NCBI GenBank assembly: GCA_037974965.1 | Contig: JBBPFI010000010.1 | Location: forward strand, 806,001-870,000 | Origin: Dacryopinax spathularia | Taxonomy: Eukaryota > Basidiomycota > Dacrymycetes > Dacrymycetales > Dacrymycetaceae | DNA: 64,000 bases | Direction of reading: 5' to 3' | In this document: positions 24,276 through 36,651 of the stretch, in pieces | Layout: every line of letters begins with the position of its first letter | Position numbering within the stretch: position 1 is the first letter of the stretch | Position numbers and translations under genes: made by a program | Notes under the pieces: generated by a model | Seen by the model: the letters and a program-made list of their open reading frames with translations, nothing else | Database searches by the model: none | What the model was told of the DNA's origin: nothing

Positions 24276-24519
24276 GTTTGCTAGTATTAGTAGTTGCGGT
24301 TTGTTGGGTAGACTGTAGTGTTGCCCTAAGACTGATTGGAGAGTTGTTTGTGGTTTGATGCCTCTAGACGGTGGAATGGTCGCCCCTTATATATGTTTCC
24401 CATTCCACCTGGCCCTTCATTGTTACTATGTCGACGGACTGGCATCACCGAGAGCAGTGTTTCAGAGAGCACCATCGAACTCCCACACGGTTCCCGAAGT
24501 GGACAGGTTGCTGCGAGAG
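24276..24519. other. promoter region of NmrA copy 3
   Basis: No gene seen. It ends at the left target-site copy (GAG, 24517-24519) of the MITE-like element. Confidence 0.45.
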
Positions 24520-24545
24520 TACTGTACTCGCCAGTGTAGGTGCGC
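24520..24545 (+). repeat. left terminal inverted repeat
   Basis: 26 bases, inverted match of 24876-24901. Confidence 0.85.
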
Positions 24546-24875
24546 GGCGTCACCGTCACCACCCGGTTTTCATGCGCACTTTTCGGCCTGTCACCAGGGT
24601 TGGGTTGGGACCGCGCACTTGGGCGGATGAACGGAGGTATTCACAGTTTCGGGATTATTGGCCCATTTACGTGCCGGGCTTCTCCACTGCACAATTCTGG
24701 CTATTTTTGCGCCAAATTCTCTCAAACTCGCCGATTCTGGCCTACTCCGCCCCCAGCAAACAGAACTTGCTTGGATAAAGGCCCGAATTTGCGCACTGTC
24801 ACCACTTTTCCCTGGACTTGCGCACTTGGTTTTATCACCGATTGCCTCCGCGGAAGCAATTACCAAATCGGGATT

Positions 24876-24901
24876 GCGCACCTACACTGGCGAGTACAGT
24901 A
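24876..24901 (-). repeat. right terminal inverted repeat
   Basis: 26 bases, inverted match of 24520-24545. Confidence 0.85.
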
Positions 24902-24904
24902 GAG

Positions 24905-25605
24905 TTGCAAATGCGCCCGAAGCTGCGGAGCGCGTCCCTTTGGCCCTTTGGGTAAGCAAGGGTCCGTGACGTAACGAGGCGACGGTATAACTGGTCAGAT
25001 GGGACAGAACCCTAGTACGGATGCAAATGCGACGGTTACCCAGGGGTACTTATCGATACTGACGGGTACTGTGGGTCTGTGCCGGTACAGCTGTGGCTTG
25101 TCCAGTTCCTATCGGTATGCTTCCGTCAGAGCGTCCCGCTCCGCCAAGCCCGCATCATACCTGCCCGTACCGACGGATACCCATGATAACCATACGCGGG
25201 GCTTGATTCACTGATTTCCTTTCTCGCCTTCTCCACCGACCCCCGGGTGCACCCTGCGCACCGTCCTTCACCGTGTCACTTGTTCTTCAGCCATCACTAG
25301 TGCCGCATTTCTGCCCTCCTGCATTAACCTCTCTCTGGGGTCTAGCTCGATGGAGTTTTTGTCCATAACAACCCGATCAAGCGAAGCCATCAACTTGATG
25401 CGAACTCCGTGGTTGTGTTGCTACCTTCACCAATATCCAGCGTTCTGGCTTGCCCCGTGAACCGTTCCATCAGGCGATAAACAGTGGGGCTTTGTTTACA
25501 TGGCCGGCCATGGATCAGCGGCAGTGCGGGAGACCCTCCCGCACTACCTGGGCAAAGTCTTAAGTCGCTTGTGTGCACGCTTTCACCCTTCTTGAAAGCC
25601 CCGTC
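24905..25605. other. intergenic with GTAC-rich patch
   Basis: No gene supported. Bases 25010-25190 are rich in GGTAC/GTACC motifs resembling patches near 49140-49180 and 55400-55560. The rest is the promoter of the next gene. Confidence 0.4.
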
Positions 25606-28600
25606 ATGAATTTACCCGAGCTCTCTCCTTGCAGATGGACGCCCCTTGGTGGCGAATCGTTTCACTGGACCTGCCAGTGTCAGTCATTCGTTCTGCAAGC
25701 TGACTTTCACGGCTTACTACCAACCCCTGGCGACGGCAATTATACTTCTACTGCTCCGTCTTGCCAAACTTGTCACCATTCATTTTTATACCATTCCCCC
25801 GCTTTTAACGCTGCTGTCGATAACCTGGCACCCATGCGGCTCTCTACCAACGTGAACGCCGTCTCACAATCCGCCACCACCTTCACTCCTAACGACCTGG
25901 ACCGCCTAGCGAACCTACTCAGTACGATGGCTCCCACGGGCTGAACCCCATCGGCATCGCAAGACGCCTTGCGTAGAATTCGAGCCTCGACAGAAGAGAC
26001 CCACACACAAGCGAGTACGACCGCTCACAACGCTCCCTCAGTGCCTGGACACGCTCGTCACCTCGCCCTTGCATCCCGTTCGCACAGCATGCGCCTCAAC
26101 ACCCATCCCTACCCGGAGCAAGTGCAGTTGCGTCGACAGCCGTTGCGCACTCGACGCAAACTCCCTGAAGGTGTTTCACATCCTGTGGAGTTTCTTGCTA
26201 TACTTAGAGTATACCCTGCCTATCCCACCCACGCCGAGCTTGTAAGACTCCTTGCTCCGCTAGGATCCAACTAACACTTCGTCAGCTTCAGGGACATGTG
26301 AATTTGCGTTTTTTGACGGCTCGCTCTGCGTTTCTCGAAGCGTACGTTTTGAGCACCCCTTCTGCAGATCGCCTTCGCTAACATCATTTCCAGTCACAAT
26401 GCGGAGGGTTTACTACGTATCATAACCTTGCCTTCCGATACACCGGTCCGACAGCTCGTCGAAGTGGTTGCATCCCATTTTCAGCACGTCGTCATTCCAA
26501 ATCCAGACCCATATCGCCAAGGGACCTTGCCTGCCGAGGCAGAGCCTTATCCCCTTGTCCCTTACTCAACGTTGGGTGGCTCTTTTCTACCTTGGGCCAA
26601 TCTGTCGGTTTGTACGTTGGAGCAAATTGCAAAATCAGCCAAGAAGTTGACAAAGTCCCGGCGGAAGGCACTTTCTCTGCCAATCGAGATTGAGTTCGGT
26701 CCGTGTTTTCTTGAACCCAACACGCTACTCTCTCATGCCTTCTCAGCCCCGACGCACGGACAGCTTCTCCGTCGTTCGGGGTCAGGTTCCTCTCCTTTCT
26801 CATTCATGGACCTGTTCCGGCATGACACGCTAAAGGCAGGCCTCAACGCTGCAAGGGTACTGCGGCCTCTCCACAAAACCCCGCGTTGTTCTTGCTCATT
26901 TCGTTCTCATAGAAGAAGATCGATCTCGCTACGCTGCGCCAACCTCCCACGCTTTACGTGCCTTCCCCCATGCCTACCTCCCAAGCCTCTTCATCTTGTG
27001 GGATCCTTCCACCCGGCCCAACAGCGTTGCCATCATTCTTCCAGCCTCAGCCACCAACATCTTTCTTCTCTGCACAAACAAGCGACCCCCTCCCATCTTA
27101 CAATCATATCAATGCTTTTCCGTGGTCCGCAATGTCCAACAATGCCCCGTACCAAACTCCAGTCGCTCCCCCTAACTTCGCTTCTTCTTCTGGCTCGCAA
27201 GTGGTGTATATGACCCCGCCCAACCTGCAGCTGACCTCAGCAGGGTCGTCTATGACAGTTAGCGCATCGCCCATGCAACAACAGCCGCACTGTGGGCTGT
27301 CTCCACAATACAATACGACCGCCGTACAACCATACCCGCAGCCTGAGCCACCACAGACGACGCGAGAAGGAGAAGAACTCATGTTTTCGCCCTCCTCCAC
27401 CCCCCTCTTCTTGCCCGACACCCCTCCAGCTCCATATGGGTTACCTTGTGCTGCTTCTGTGGCACAGAAGCTGCACCCCACCGTTCCTTCCAATCCCTCC
27501 CAGCCTGCCTGCCCGACATCTCGATCCCAAGGAGGGACCTCGGTTCCTTCCGCAGCGCGCAATCAACGGTCCTCCACCCCGGAGCGAAACGGGCCTCTTC
27601 AGGCTGCGAACGTCTCAGACAGTCGTCGTGCTGGCGCACCAGGGCCAGCCCTAGTTCAACTCTGGATAAACGCGGTGGAAGCGGCCTGTCCCGACAACCT
27701 CTTATCCGCTTTGATGGATGATCCATACATCGCTCCCCTGCCCGATCTACCAGCTGCTGCTCTGGCGCTTCGGCACTACTTACAAGACGCGGTCAAGCCG
27801 TCCATGGGGATTCCAGTCAGTGTGCCCCGTTCGATCCCGTCCTTGCTCTCCGGGATAATGTTCCCCATATCCTAGTCAGTTTCCACGCATGATCATTCGC
27901 CCTCCGCGTTGCTGATGCTCGGTCTTGTAGTCAACGCCGTGTAGGGCACGGGGTGACCTTAGAGATTTGTCAAGCGACCTTCGAAGGCTTTGCCTCGCAA
28001 CTGGTCCCCTTGTCTTTCGGCGGCTTCTCCTCATTGCGAATCAAATCAGCCGGCCTCAGCGCCCCACGAGAAGCTCACGCCCTGAACCTGGACGAACGGG
28101 TGGATTTCGCGGCGTTGGGATTGCTTCTCTTTGTGTTCATGAAGCTCTTTTGCTTCTGTCCGCCCCAATTTTCGCCAATTACCCTTTTAGCAGCAATAGG
28201 CGGCCTGGAGTCGGTCACCCTTCGTTCCCTGCGCTGGTGTGCACCTGAGTTGGCGGACTTTGTTGAGAGATTCCACCGCATGGGTCCGCTGGGACGCTTG
28301 AAACCGATGATGCAAAGCATGGTAAGATATCAGTGCTCTTACCGTATTGACCTTGTATTCATCTCATGCAAAGTTATTCTTAGGATCCCGATCACCCTGA
28401 ATACGAGTTGGCCAGCATTATATACGGGGCAGCTAACGTCGAGGTATGCCCAGGCCGCACTCCAAGCACACCACTAAGATCTCTCCCGTCCTTCCTTCGC
28501 ATCATTGACGCCGCTCTGCAGGATGGCGCTTTCCTCCATGCGCGCACCCCGGAGCTCCACTCCGCCTGGCTTGGCAGCATCCTCTGTCAAGTTCTCTTTC

Positions 28601-29342
28601 AGACGGCGGGAGGATCTTATGAAGCTTTGGATGCATTCCGTATGGGCCTCAACGCACCCTTTCACCCTCTAACATTTGTTGAAGCTGTATGCCCTCGCTC
28701 TACTAAACTTTACTCTTCTCACTGACTACCCCTTCCAGACGCTTTTGCCTCAGGATATCGCCCCTCTGCCGTTTGTTCAATCTTTCTGGCGCGATTCCCG
28801 TATTCGTTCCCCGGACGATGTCCTGCAAGCTGTTGAATGGCGCGAGCTTCCTGCTAGAATCATAACACCCGAACGTCAGCGCGCTCTGCATGAGAGTTTC
28901 CACGCATTCTTGCATGGCATTGGCATCCCGCATAAGGCCTCCCAGTTGATGCAGAGCGGTCACTGGATTCCTCCTCACTCTTTTGATCAGGATTCCAGCC
29001 ACGACCCGCTTTTCAGAGCCGCCTGGTTCTATCGCGTTGCCGCAGCCGTTCCCTATCTGCTGCCCGTGGGTGACGACATCGTCGTAAGTGTACGCGTTGT
29101 TAGGCCCATATCATACACTCATGGGACTGCTACAGCTCTCTCTTGACTTCGAAGGCCATCAGTGTAGGTTTCGCGCCTGTACCAGGCAGGTCGACATACC
29201 CCTGGAACGAGGGCAAGCGAGTTGGTTCCATCAGGAGGCCGGCGTGAACTGGCAGGACGACTTCCATAGTATGCTTTTTATACAGATCATCGGCGATGCT
29301 CGTATCGACGAAGGCCAGACACTTACTATGAATATCGTCTGA
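25606..29342 (+). CDS. large proline-rich orphan, possible remote HECT-like C-terminus
   Basis: About eight exons join in phase. Supported introns include about 25935-25977 (removes an in-frame stop), one starting GTAAGA after THAEL, one after ARSAFLEA, 26859-26908, a 56-base intron after MFPISY, and three more before the last exon at about 29135. Near the N-terminus WTCQCQSF and CQTCHHSF could form a CxC/CxxC zinc ribbon. The middle (about 27000-27650) is Pro/Ser/Gln-rich. The C-terminal 450 residues are helical; GHGVTLEICQATFEGFA, a leucine-rich LLLFVFMKLF...SPITLLAAIGG segment and a final RACTRQVDIP motif loosely recall HECT ubiquitin-ligase lobes, with Cys in the place of the active site. 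I treat that as a weak lead. The start at 25606 is uncertain; ATGs near 25843 or 26089 are alternatives. Confidence 0.55.
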
Positions 29343-29658
29343 TAGGATACGCTTGATCAATATATATAGTTCTGTATATAGCTCTTGCTGCGCTGTTTGA
29401 GCCTGTTATGCTTCTCATCCAGCGTCACACGAGTCGCAGTTGGACGTCAATAGCCGGCGCCTAACTGGGTGACTATATTGTACTATAATGACGGTCAGGG
29501 TCCAGTTCCGAGTCGCCTCTCATGGCATCATCCTGCAGCTCGCCTTAACTCGCTTCAATACAGCCCCGCTTCCCCTCATAGACACGAGAGCCAAGCTATT
29601 CTCGAGCTCCACGACCAATCAAGCATCACCGCAACTAGTGTACTCATTATCCCACAAG
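29343..29658. other. intergenic, 316 bases
   Basis: Short gap holding the RAD17 promoter. No gene seen. Confidence 0.5.
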
Positions 29659-32034
29659 ATGCCTTCAGCTCGGAAGAAAAGCCTGATGACCAAGCCCTCC
29701 GTCAAGCACGTCGTTCTAGGCAGTGCGCCGTCCGGCAGCACTCCAAAGCGGCTGAGCGGGGCGTCCAAGGTTAATTTCTGGTTGAGGCAAAGCGATAGCG
29801 TTAAGCTGAACCGCCCTTATATGATAGCCGCGCTTCCTTCTGCCTGGCTCCGATGGCTGCGGGTCGAGGAGCCATTCGCAGAGCCAATCGCAGGAGGGTC
29901 CCCACGGGGACAAGAGTCTCATCTCGTCGAACAGTAGGTCGTATCTTCCTGTTGTAAAGAATGCCTGATCCTCATTTCCCTGCGCAGACGCTCTGACATG
30001 GATCAGCCAGTATTCTCCTGCCAATAGGGTATGTGTATGCGCCCTTGTCTTTCCGGGTGGACTCACAACGGGTATCGGTAGGACGATCTCGCAGTCCACA
30101 AGGGCAAGGTCCAGCAAGTTCGTGCCTGGTTGGAGTCGGCCACGTACCCCGGGAGCCATGGTCAAGCGGAGGGCCTGCGCGTGAGTTGTTGCCTTCTGTC
30201 TGGAACCAATGTAGGCTGCATCTACATTCCAGCTCCTGGCACTTACCGGACCCACCGGTTCTGGCAAAACGACCACCCTGCGCGTCCTGTCGGATGAACT
30301 GCATATACGCATTATAGAATGGTACAACGACGTGGACATCCCACATTCCGGTGAGTGGATCTCAAGCTACGATGTCAGTATACACCCTGACGTCCGTCTG
30401 AGAACGCCAATCTCTTGGCGACACATTTGCTAATTTCATGACTCGTACCGCTCTCGCTCTCCCTCCTCCTCCTTCCACAGCTACTGCAAGCACAGCAACT
30501 GAGGATCGCATCCTGGTACTCATTGAAGACCTTCCCAACATCGATCACCCGGGCATGCTCGAGACGTTCCGCCTATCTCTTGAAACAGCTATCAAGGATC
30601 CCAATAGTCCACCGATCGCCCTCATTCTGTCTGAAGCTGGTGTACGTGGCACCGAAGCGGATGGGAATGCCCATGTGGGCGGGCGTTGGGCGCTAAGAGA
30701 GGTACTTGGGGAGCGATTATTGCGCTCACCAGCCTTTACGGAGATCAAGTGCATTATTCCACCGCCATACCCTCCTCGTTGACTGATGAGCCATAGATTT
30801 AACCCTATCGCCCCTACTCATATGACCTCCGCCCTAAAGCGTCTACTTGCATCGAACATATCGGCGAGCACAATGGCATTCGCGTCCGGAGAAGCTTTGG
30901 CAGCCATTGTGGAGAATTCCATGGGCGACATTCGCAGTGCGATCAACGCCTTAACCTTTGCATGCCGCTTGTCCATGCCTTCCGGTGTGTCAGGCGTGTC
31001 AGCCGGGCATAGGACAAGACGGGTTTCGTCCGCGGCCATTAGCCAGGAGGTAAAACACATGTATGTTTCTGTTCCGTGGCGTCACGTCACCCTGCTCACG
31101 GCTGCATGACAGAATTGAAGCCGTGACTAGACATGAGCAAGTCCTGGCGCTCTTTCACCTTTTAGGGAAAGTCTTGTACAACAAGCGTGCGTTGTGAAGG
31201 GAGGTATTGTTCTGCGGCGCTGATCCTCGAATAGGAGTCGGGGATGCGGTCAGGCAAAAGCTCGTCAAGGATTCGGCTATTCTGTCAGTCCCATCTAATC
31301 TGTCCCCTTCTGAAAACAACGTGAATGTAGGGCCAGTCCTGTTCTTCATCCATACACGCCCTGACCTGCATCAACCCCTAGGACCTTTATGACGATTGTC
31401 CGATCGATGTCAGCCTGTTGTCGACGTACCTTCACCAAAATTATATCCACTTTTGCGCTCAGCTGGAGGAGATAGACGCCAGCATGGAATATATCAGCTA
31501 CAGTGAAGCGTTCAGTATGCCTCCTGAGGTGCGTCGCTCAATACGCCATCATTCATTGGTGACCCTGGCATCCAGATGAAATACCTTCACCTGGAGGAGC
31601 CTGCTTTCCATCTTCTTGTGCGAGGCCTTCTGGTCGCTTTGCCCTCGCCTGTGCCGCGCGCGGGGCAAAAGCTACAGAAGAGCATGTACTGGGACAGTCA
31701 GCGTCAGTTTTGACACGGCCAAGAGGGCCTCCGTGGCTGGTCAAGATTCGACATCGAAGTGTCTCGCAGCGACAACATCAGCTTGATCGAACGTGGCTGG
31801 CTTCTGGCGCGCCTGCGCGTCAGCATCCCAAAAGATATCGCTTCACTCGCTTCTATGCCTTTCTGTCATTCTTCTGGCCAACCACCGGATCTGTTCTTGT
31901 CCGGTGAGGACCTCGAGCTGGAGGCCGACATTCCCATGCCCCAATATAGTGAGGCTGGAGCTGTGAACTCGTCTGAGACGTGGGGCCGCCCTGCTTTGTC
32001 CTGGTTGACAGAGGATGACATTGAAGGCTACTGA
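29659..32034 (+). CDS. RAD17: RAD17 checkpoint clamp loader
   Basis: The start MPSARKKS lies at 29659; several short introns follow. The exon order gives the family blocks: ALTWISQYSPANR then DDLAVHKGKVQQVRAWLE, Walker A as LLALTGPTGSGKTT followed by VLSDELHIRIIEWYNDVD, the Rad17 Walker B as VLIEDLPN (the family's IEDLPN form), FNPIAPTHMTSALKRLLA, MGDIRSAINALTF and a last exon ending SWLTEDDIEGY. Rad17 replaces Rfc1 in a clamp-loader complex with Rfc2-5 and opens the Rad9-Hus1-Rad1 ring onto damaged DNA to start ATR/Mec1 signalling in the nucleus. RAD9, a subunit of that ring, lies 11 kb away. Several exon edges between 31100 and 31750 are approximate. Confidence 0.88.
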
Positions 32035-32637
32035 TTGCCGTCCTGCTCTGTGTGTATTTTAGTGCTACCGTGTACAGTCTGTTGTCAAAATATTTCGGTT
32101 TCACCTCCAAGTTTTGCCTCACTGAAAGGAGAAAGTCCCCGTCCCTTCCCCGGTGAGCATCCCCGTCCCACTCACCTGCTACCACACCGTCCCGCCCACA
32201 TGAGGTGTACCCGTCCCGCTTCTGCGCTCCCACGCCGGCCAGCTCTTATACCACACGCCCATCGCCCGTCTGTCGGGCCAACCCGTCCCACTTCGGCGTA
32301 TCAACATCATCATCCTCTCTCGCTATAAGACCGTCCCCCTCCCTGAGGCAACCCCGTCCCGCTCCTGAGCTGCAACCCCGTCCTGCTCGCCCGCTACCAC
32401 ACCGTCCCGCACACCTGAGGTAAATCCGTCCCACTCCCGTGGTGAAAATCCGTCATTCTGAAGTCCATCCGCCAAGATGTGGCCCACCTTCTCATGCGAG
32501 GGACGAGGGACAGGGCACCGATCCTAATCCTTATTTGGGTGTAATACCATACAGTGGCAGATAAGAGCAAAGTACACGACTGGCGAAGGCCGTTTGTCCC
32601 ATTATACGAAGTTGTGTCCCCCCACCGATGAGAGCAG
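32035..32637. other. intergenic with minisatellite array A
   Basis: Between the 3' ends of RAD17 (+) and the zinc-cluster orphan (-). Most of it is the CCCGTCCC-type array described separately. Confidence 0.6.
32136..32455 (+). repeat. minisatellite array A, CCCGTCCC-type
   Basis: About ten degenerate units of roughly 25-50 bases share a CCCGTCCC(G/A)CTC core, with spacers such as GCTACCACAC and TGAGGCAA. The 17-mer GCAACCCCGTCCTGCTC at 32372-32388 recurs exactly, in inverse orientation, in array B at 46079-46095, so the arrays belong to one repeat family. Units vary in spacing and sequence, which suggests an older array. No coding frame or transposon ends were found at its borders. Confidence 0.8.
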
Positions 32638-35600
32638 TTAAGTCCTTCTTCTTTTGGAGGGACGTTTCGTGGACTGTGCTTCCTTCGCAATAGCGTCAGC
32701 GGCTCTGTTCTTTGCCTGCTTTTTCAACTCCTCTTTCTCTGACTTCGTCAAGGGCGGCCGGCCCGTTAAGCCTTGGATCAAGTTCTGGCATCGATATATA
32801 GTGTGTTTCGAAGGAGTAATCGGCTCGTGTGCGCGAAGATTGGCTGCAACATATTTTACGCATGGATTCGCGTGTTTGGGAATGGTTGCCAACTCCGTTG
32901 GCTCATCGACCCAGTTCTCATCATCAGCTTCGATATCATAGTCAGTATGGGGGACTGTTCACGCTCCAGTCAGTTGGTCTTAGTGGTAAGGGCGAATATT
33001 GCTGCTTACTGTCTTTCATCTTGTCTGTGAAGAGCAAGCACGCAGAGCGGGTAGAGCTACATGCAAGGCATTTCTCCCCTTCGACCCGCCAGCACATCTC
33101 AGACCGTCGCAACATCTCCACACCACTTTTGTTGACAGACCATCGTCTTTGGCATCCTTGACACCACCATATTCCGTGGCTTATCTATCAATTCTCAGTA
33201 ACTTTCACACGGAGCGAGCTCGCGAGTCACTACTCACAATCACGCGTGATTCGTGAGGCCACCTTGTGATAATCAGACCCGCTCGTCTTATGATGCGGCT
33301 CGTGACCTTCCACCAGGGCACCCACAGCGGTTGTACTTTCCGCCCAGCCAGGCTTTTGTCGGCCGACTTCCAGGTTGGGACGTTCCAGTCGGCTAGGCTC
33401 CGCCATACCCTTTCCCGATAACTCTGCTTTGTAAGCGCCGAAACGTGGTACGGATCATGGGCCCAACGGTGATCCTTGCGGAGGGGCCTGTAGGTCCAAA
33501 TGTACCGGGACGCTCTATTCGCCCCTCTCTCTCGAGTGATAGGCCTCCTGGCGTCGTCACCATCTTCGCCATCGCTAGAAGACAGGGAAACATCTGGCAA
33601 GGACCACTCGCTGAGGTCTCCCGACAGCGGACTCGCACTATGCTCGGAGTCCACGACGTATTGCTCGCCTTTCATGGGGTCCCCTAGGCGACGCAACGTG
33701 TTTGAATTTCTGCGCACTTTGCCCTTCGGTCGAGTTTTTCGGGACAGTGGATGAGGTAGCTCATCGGACGTTTCCTCTTGACTGCCCTCATGCTCTTCGT
33801 TAGGACGTTTCGCGGGTGTCCCTGCGGATGGCTGCCTGCAGGGAGAAGCGTGGGGTGCGCCATCTAAACTCGCGCTTTGCCCTCCTCTATCCTCCTGGCA
33901 ATGCGAGTCGGCGACCGGTAGGGAGATCGCGGCGGAAGCCCCTAATCCGGTCGGCGCGGGCGTGCGAGGAAGGGGCTTGAGTTTTGGAGCTGGTCCAATA
34001 GATTGCGGAGGACCAAGAGGACATGCACTTACATCTTTAACTTGCAGCTGGCTAGGACGATCGTGTTGTGGCGGGGTCTGGCCCCCACTAACGGAGATGC
34101 TGCCCTTCCCTGCGCAGAAGTATCGATCTCTGTTGAATCCGTTGGGTTCACATGCAACGGCAGACGGCTCATCGATATCTCCTGGTACTGGCGGAGTCAG
34201 AGCGCGTATGTCCAGACTCGGTTGATCTCGCGTGGCTTCAGCCTGGTCTTCCCTGCCAAGATCGCCGTCCCAGACTGTTTCCAGGTGCTGCAAATCCCAA
34301 TGGGAATCGTGTCCGCTGTTAGAGTCTTCGTGGGCAGCGTGCCCCACCTCGTATGGGATCGAATCGGGCTCTATAGCCGGTTGAGCAGTGACTTGCTCAG
34401 GGAGAGGGGCGTTCGAACGGGGTTGTGCGCCGCTCGAGCCGCCGAGCTTGGCCAAGTATTGCTTCATCATTCGCAAGACTTCTTTATTTCCCGCTCCAGG
34501 CAATCCTGCTTTCTTGGAGAGATGAAACCGATAATAGATTGGGATGCGAGTGATATCAGGCAGTGAAGCGAGGATATCATTAGAAGGAGTACCCTCCAAG
34601 GCAAGTACTCTGGCTTCTTTAATTCGCCGCATCGCCTGTACGTGACAATTCTCGGGCACTGTTTCTAGGGCCATGCTGTCGAAAGTAGCGTAGAAGATCC
34701 CCTGAAACAAACGTCAGCGAGCATTGTAGCCGTCTGGTGCACCGACCCGGATTTACAATTTCCCTACATGCCCGTAGCAAGCGTGGCACGCTTTCCTCAC
34801 CCAACTCTCCTCCATGCGGTCGTGCAACTCGAGTTTGAAGATGCTTTAGGCAGTCATCCAGTTCCAACTCATCCACCGTTCGCGGGCGGAGCCGTTGACC
34901 TTCTTCGCTGCGGAGAATGAGGGCAAGAGATAAGCAGTCCACAGGAAGGAGCGGCAGCGGTATGGGCAACTTGAGTAAATCGAGCGGCCCCATCAGAACT
35001 CGCATTTGCTCGAGAAAGACTACCAGTGTTTGGACGACCAGACCATTCAGAGTGATGCCCGCCACGTAGAGCTCGAGCAAGTATCTTACCTGAGAACGGG
35101 TATGATCGCATCAGAAAGACGGGCGTTGTATTGGTTCTCCAGGACGACAGAAGCTTACCCAGGCGTCCGTGACGTGGACGATGTAAAGCTCCACGCTTTC
35201 TTGAGCTGCCGATGTCAAGCGCGCATTGTAGAGCTCGATGGACTCCTTGAGATGGTTCCCGTATTCCTTGTCCAGTATCTGTCGCAGCGATACATACCGT
35301 GATGCAGCGGTTGCGGTCCACCACGCAGAGGACCGTGCTTGGATAGGTTCCACACGGCCAGCCTCGATCCATCGCCACGGCTCGCGACCCACGGCGAAGC
35401 TTTGGAAAGAGCGTGGCGCGTACGTCGCTCCAAGTAGAGATGATGTACTCAGCATGCTTACGTCCATGCGGAACGCCCAATTCACATCCCTGTCATACAG
35501 CATATCCTCAAGCAATCGAACCTTCAGCATGGCAGGCAATTCATGGATACCTAGAAGAGCGCTCATGTGCGCTATCACATCCTTTGTCGCCTGAGCGAAC

Positions 35601-36334
35601 TGTTCCACTTCCATGGACGAAGCAGACATACCCAGGTTTGCTTGAGAACCTCCGAGTATGCAAGCACCTCATTTCTGTACTCGCGTCTAACAGGAGGCGG
35701 CCTGCCCAGTTGGTCCAGGACGCCCTTCATCATCGTCCCAAAACAGTAGCGTACCCGCGCCTCAGCGGTCAGGATGATGGTTGGAGCGTCTCCTTCCGAA
35801 TCACCTCCCAGCTGCAGTACGCCATTCTCGCTGAGGCAAGGAACGATCGTATTCAAGCGTGCGTCCTCATCTGTCGCGAAGACTTGGAACATATTGAGGT
35901 AATGGGCCGGCAGGAGCGCGAGGTGCAAACGGTTGGGTTCTGCTAGCGGATCCGCCAGGTTGCTGACGAGCAGCCAGGCCATTGATCGCAAAACTTCCGT
36001 CACTCTATGCTGAACGCATAGAGGGTGCTCATCCGCTAGGCCCATACGATGGAAGAAGGACAACACAGGATTCTACAAGGATGCCTGAGCTCAATCCCAC
36101 GTCGCGAGGGATCTTACCGACCAGAAGCTCTGCATAGCGCCCTATCTCACGCAGCGCTTCTCGCCATCTTACTTTGTTTCTGGTGAGATTGATGCCGGAG
36201 AAGGCTACCACCTGGGATAAGGCGCGATCCAGCGGTTCCGGCAGGCGCTCTATCACGAGTTTTTGGATCGAACAAAGCGGTCGGTCAACTGAGTGGGCAT
36301 TGCCGTGGCGGATGTCCCCGCGAAGCGGTGACAT
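32638..36334 (-). CDS. orphan with C-terminal cysteine-rich zinc-cluster-like module
   Basis: The 3' part is well supported: exons 34701-33238, 33184-33010 and 32954-32638 join in phase and end SKRRRT. Upstream exons (about 36334-36140, 36100-35640, 35597-35160 and 35090-34757) add a helical, Leu-rich N-terminal half. The large exon is Ser/Pro-rich and probably disordered. The last two exons encode CQGC, then C-x7-C-x2-C-x6-C (MCWRVEGEKCLACSSTRSAC), followed by an acidic patch and a Lys/Arg-rich end that could act as a nuclear signal. Similar cysteine spacings occur in many basidiomycete proteins of unknown function. A nuclear, DNA-related role is only inference. The start codon is uncertain; 36334 is the first good ATG clear of the divergent neighbour. 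Confidence 0.55.
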
Positions 36335-36651
36335 CTGCCAAGATTCTGAACTTCGGCGATTCCCACGTCGATATCGAAGATCTGATAAGGGATTTCGACG
36401 AAGCGAGAGTCGTACCGAGGGCAGTGCAGGGACTCGGCAACGTTCGGGAGCGGCTTCAGATGGCGGGTCGGAGAAAGGAGTACTGACGATGCATGGAACT
36501 CGACAGTTTTGCCTCCGGAACAAATGGGTCAAACACCCAAGAGAAGGGGGGTTGAACCATGTGACAACCGTGCTGCCGCTGGCGGCGGGCAAACCCCTCG
36601 CCAGACGATGCAGAGCCCACCCTCCCTGTACCAAACCAACACCCTTGGGGG
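36335..36651. promoter_or_regulatory. divergent promoter of two orphan genes
   Basis: About 317 bases between the orphan at 32638-36334 (-) and the orphan starting 36652 (+). No recognisable elements. Confidence 0.35.

Larger units (their letters stand above)
24520..24901. mobile_element. MITE-like element with 26-base perfect TIRs
   Basis: Bases 24520-24545 (starting TACTGTACTCGCCAG) are the exact reverse complement of 24876-24901, 26 of 26 by eye. Both ends are flanked by GAG (24517-24519 and 24902-24904), a likely 3-base target-site duplication. The 382-base body has no coding frame. It carries at least five GCGCACTT/GCGCACY copies on the + strand (near 24575, 24613, 24794, 24824, 24874), like the subterminal transposase-binding repeats of CACTA and related families. 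The 3-base duplication fits CACTA or PIF/Harbinger better than hAT, Mutator or Tc1/mariner, but the termini match no superfamily I know. It is non-autonomous and depends on a transposase elsewhere. Perfect TIRs suggest a fairly recent insertion. Confidence 0.78.

Noticed and set aside
32136-32455. CRISPR-like array
   Set aside because: Units are degenerate and unequal, the spacers are not unique equal-length sequences, and the organism is a eukaryote; it is a minisatellite.
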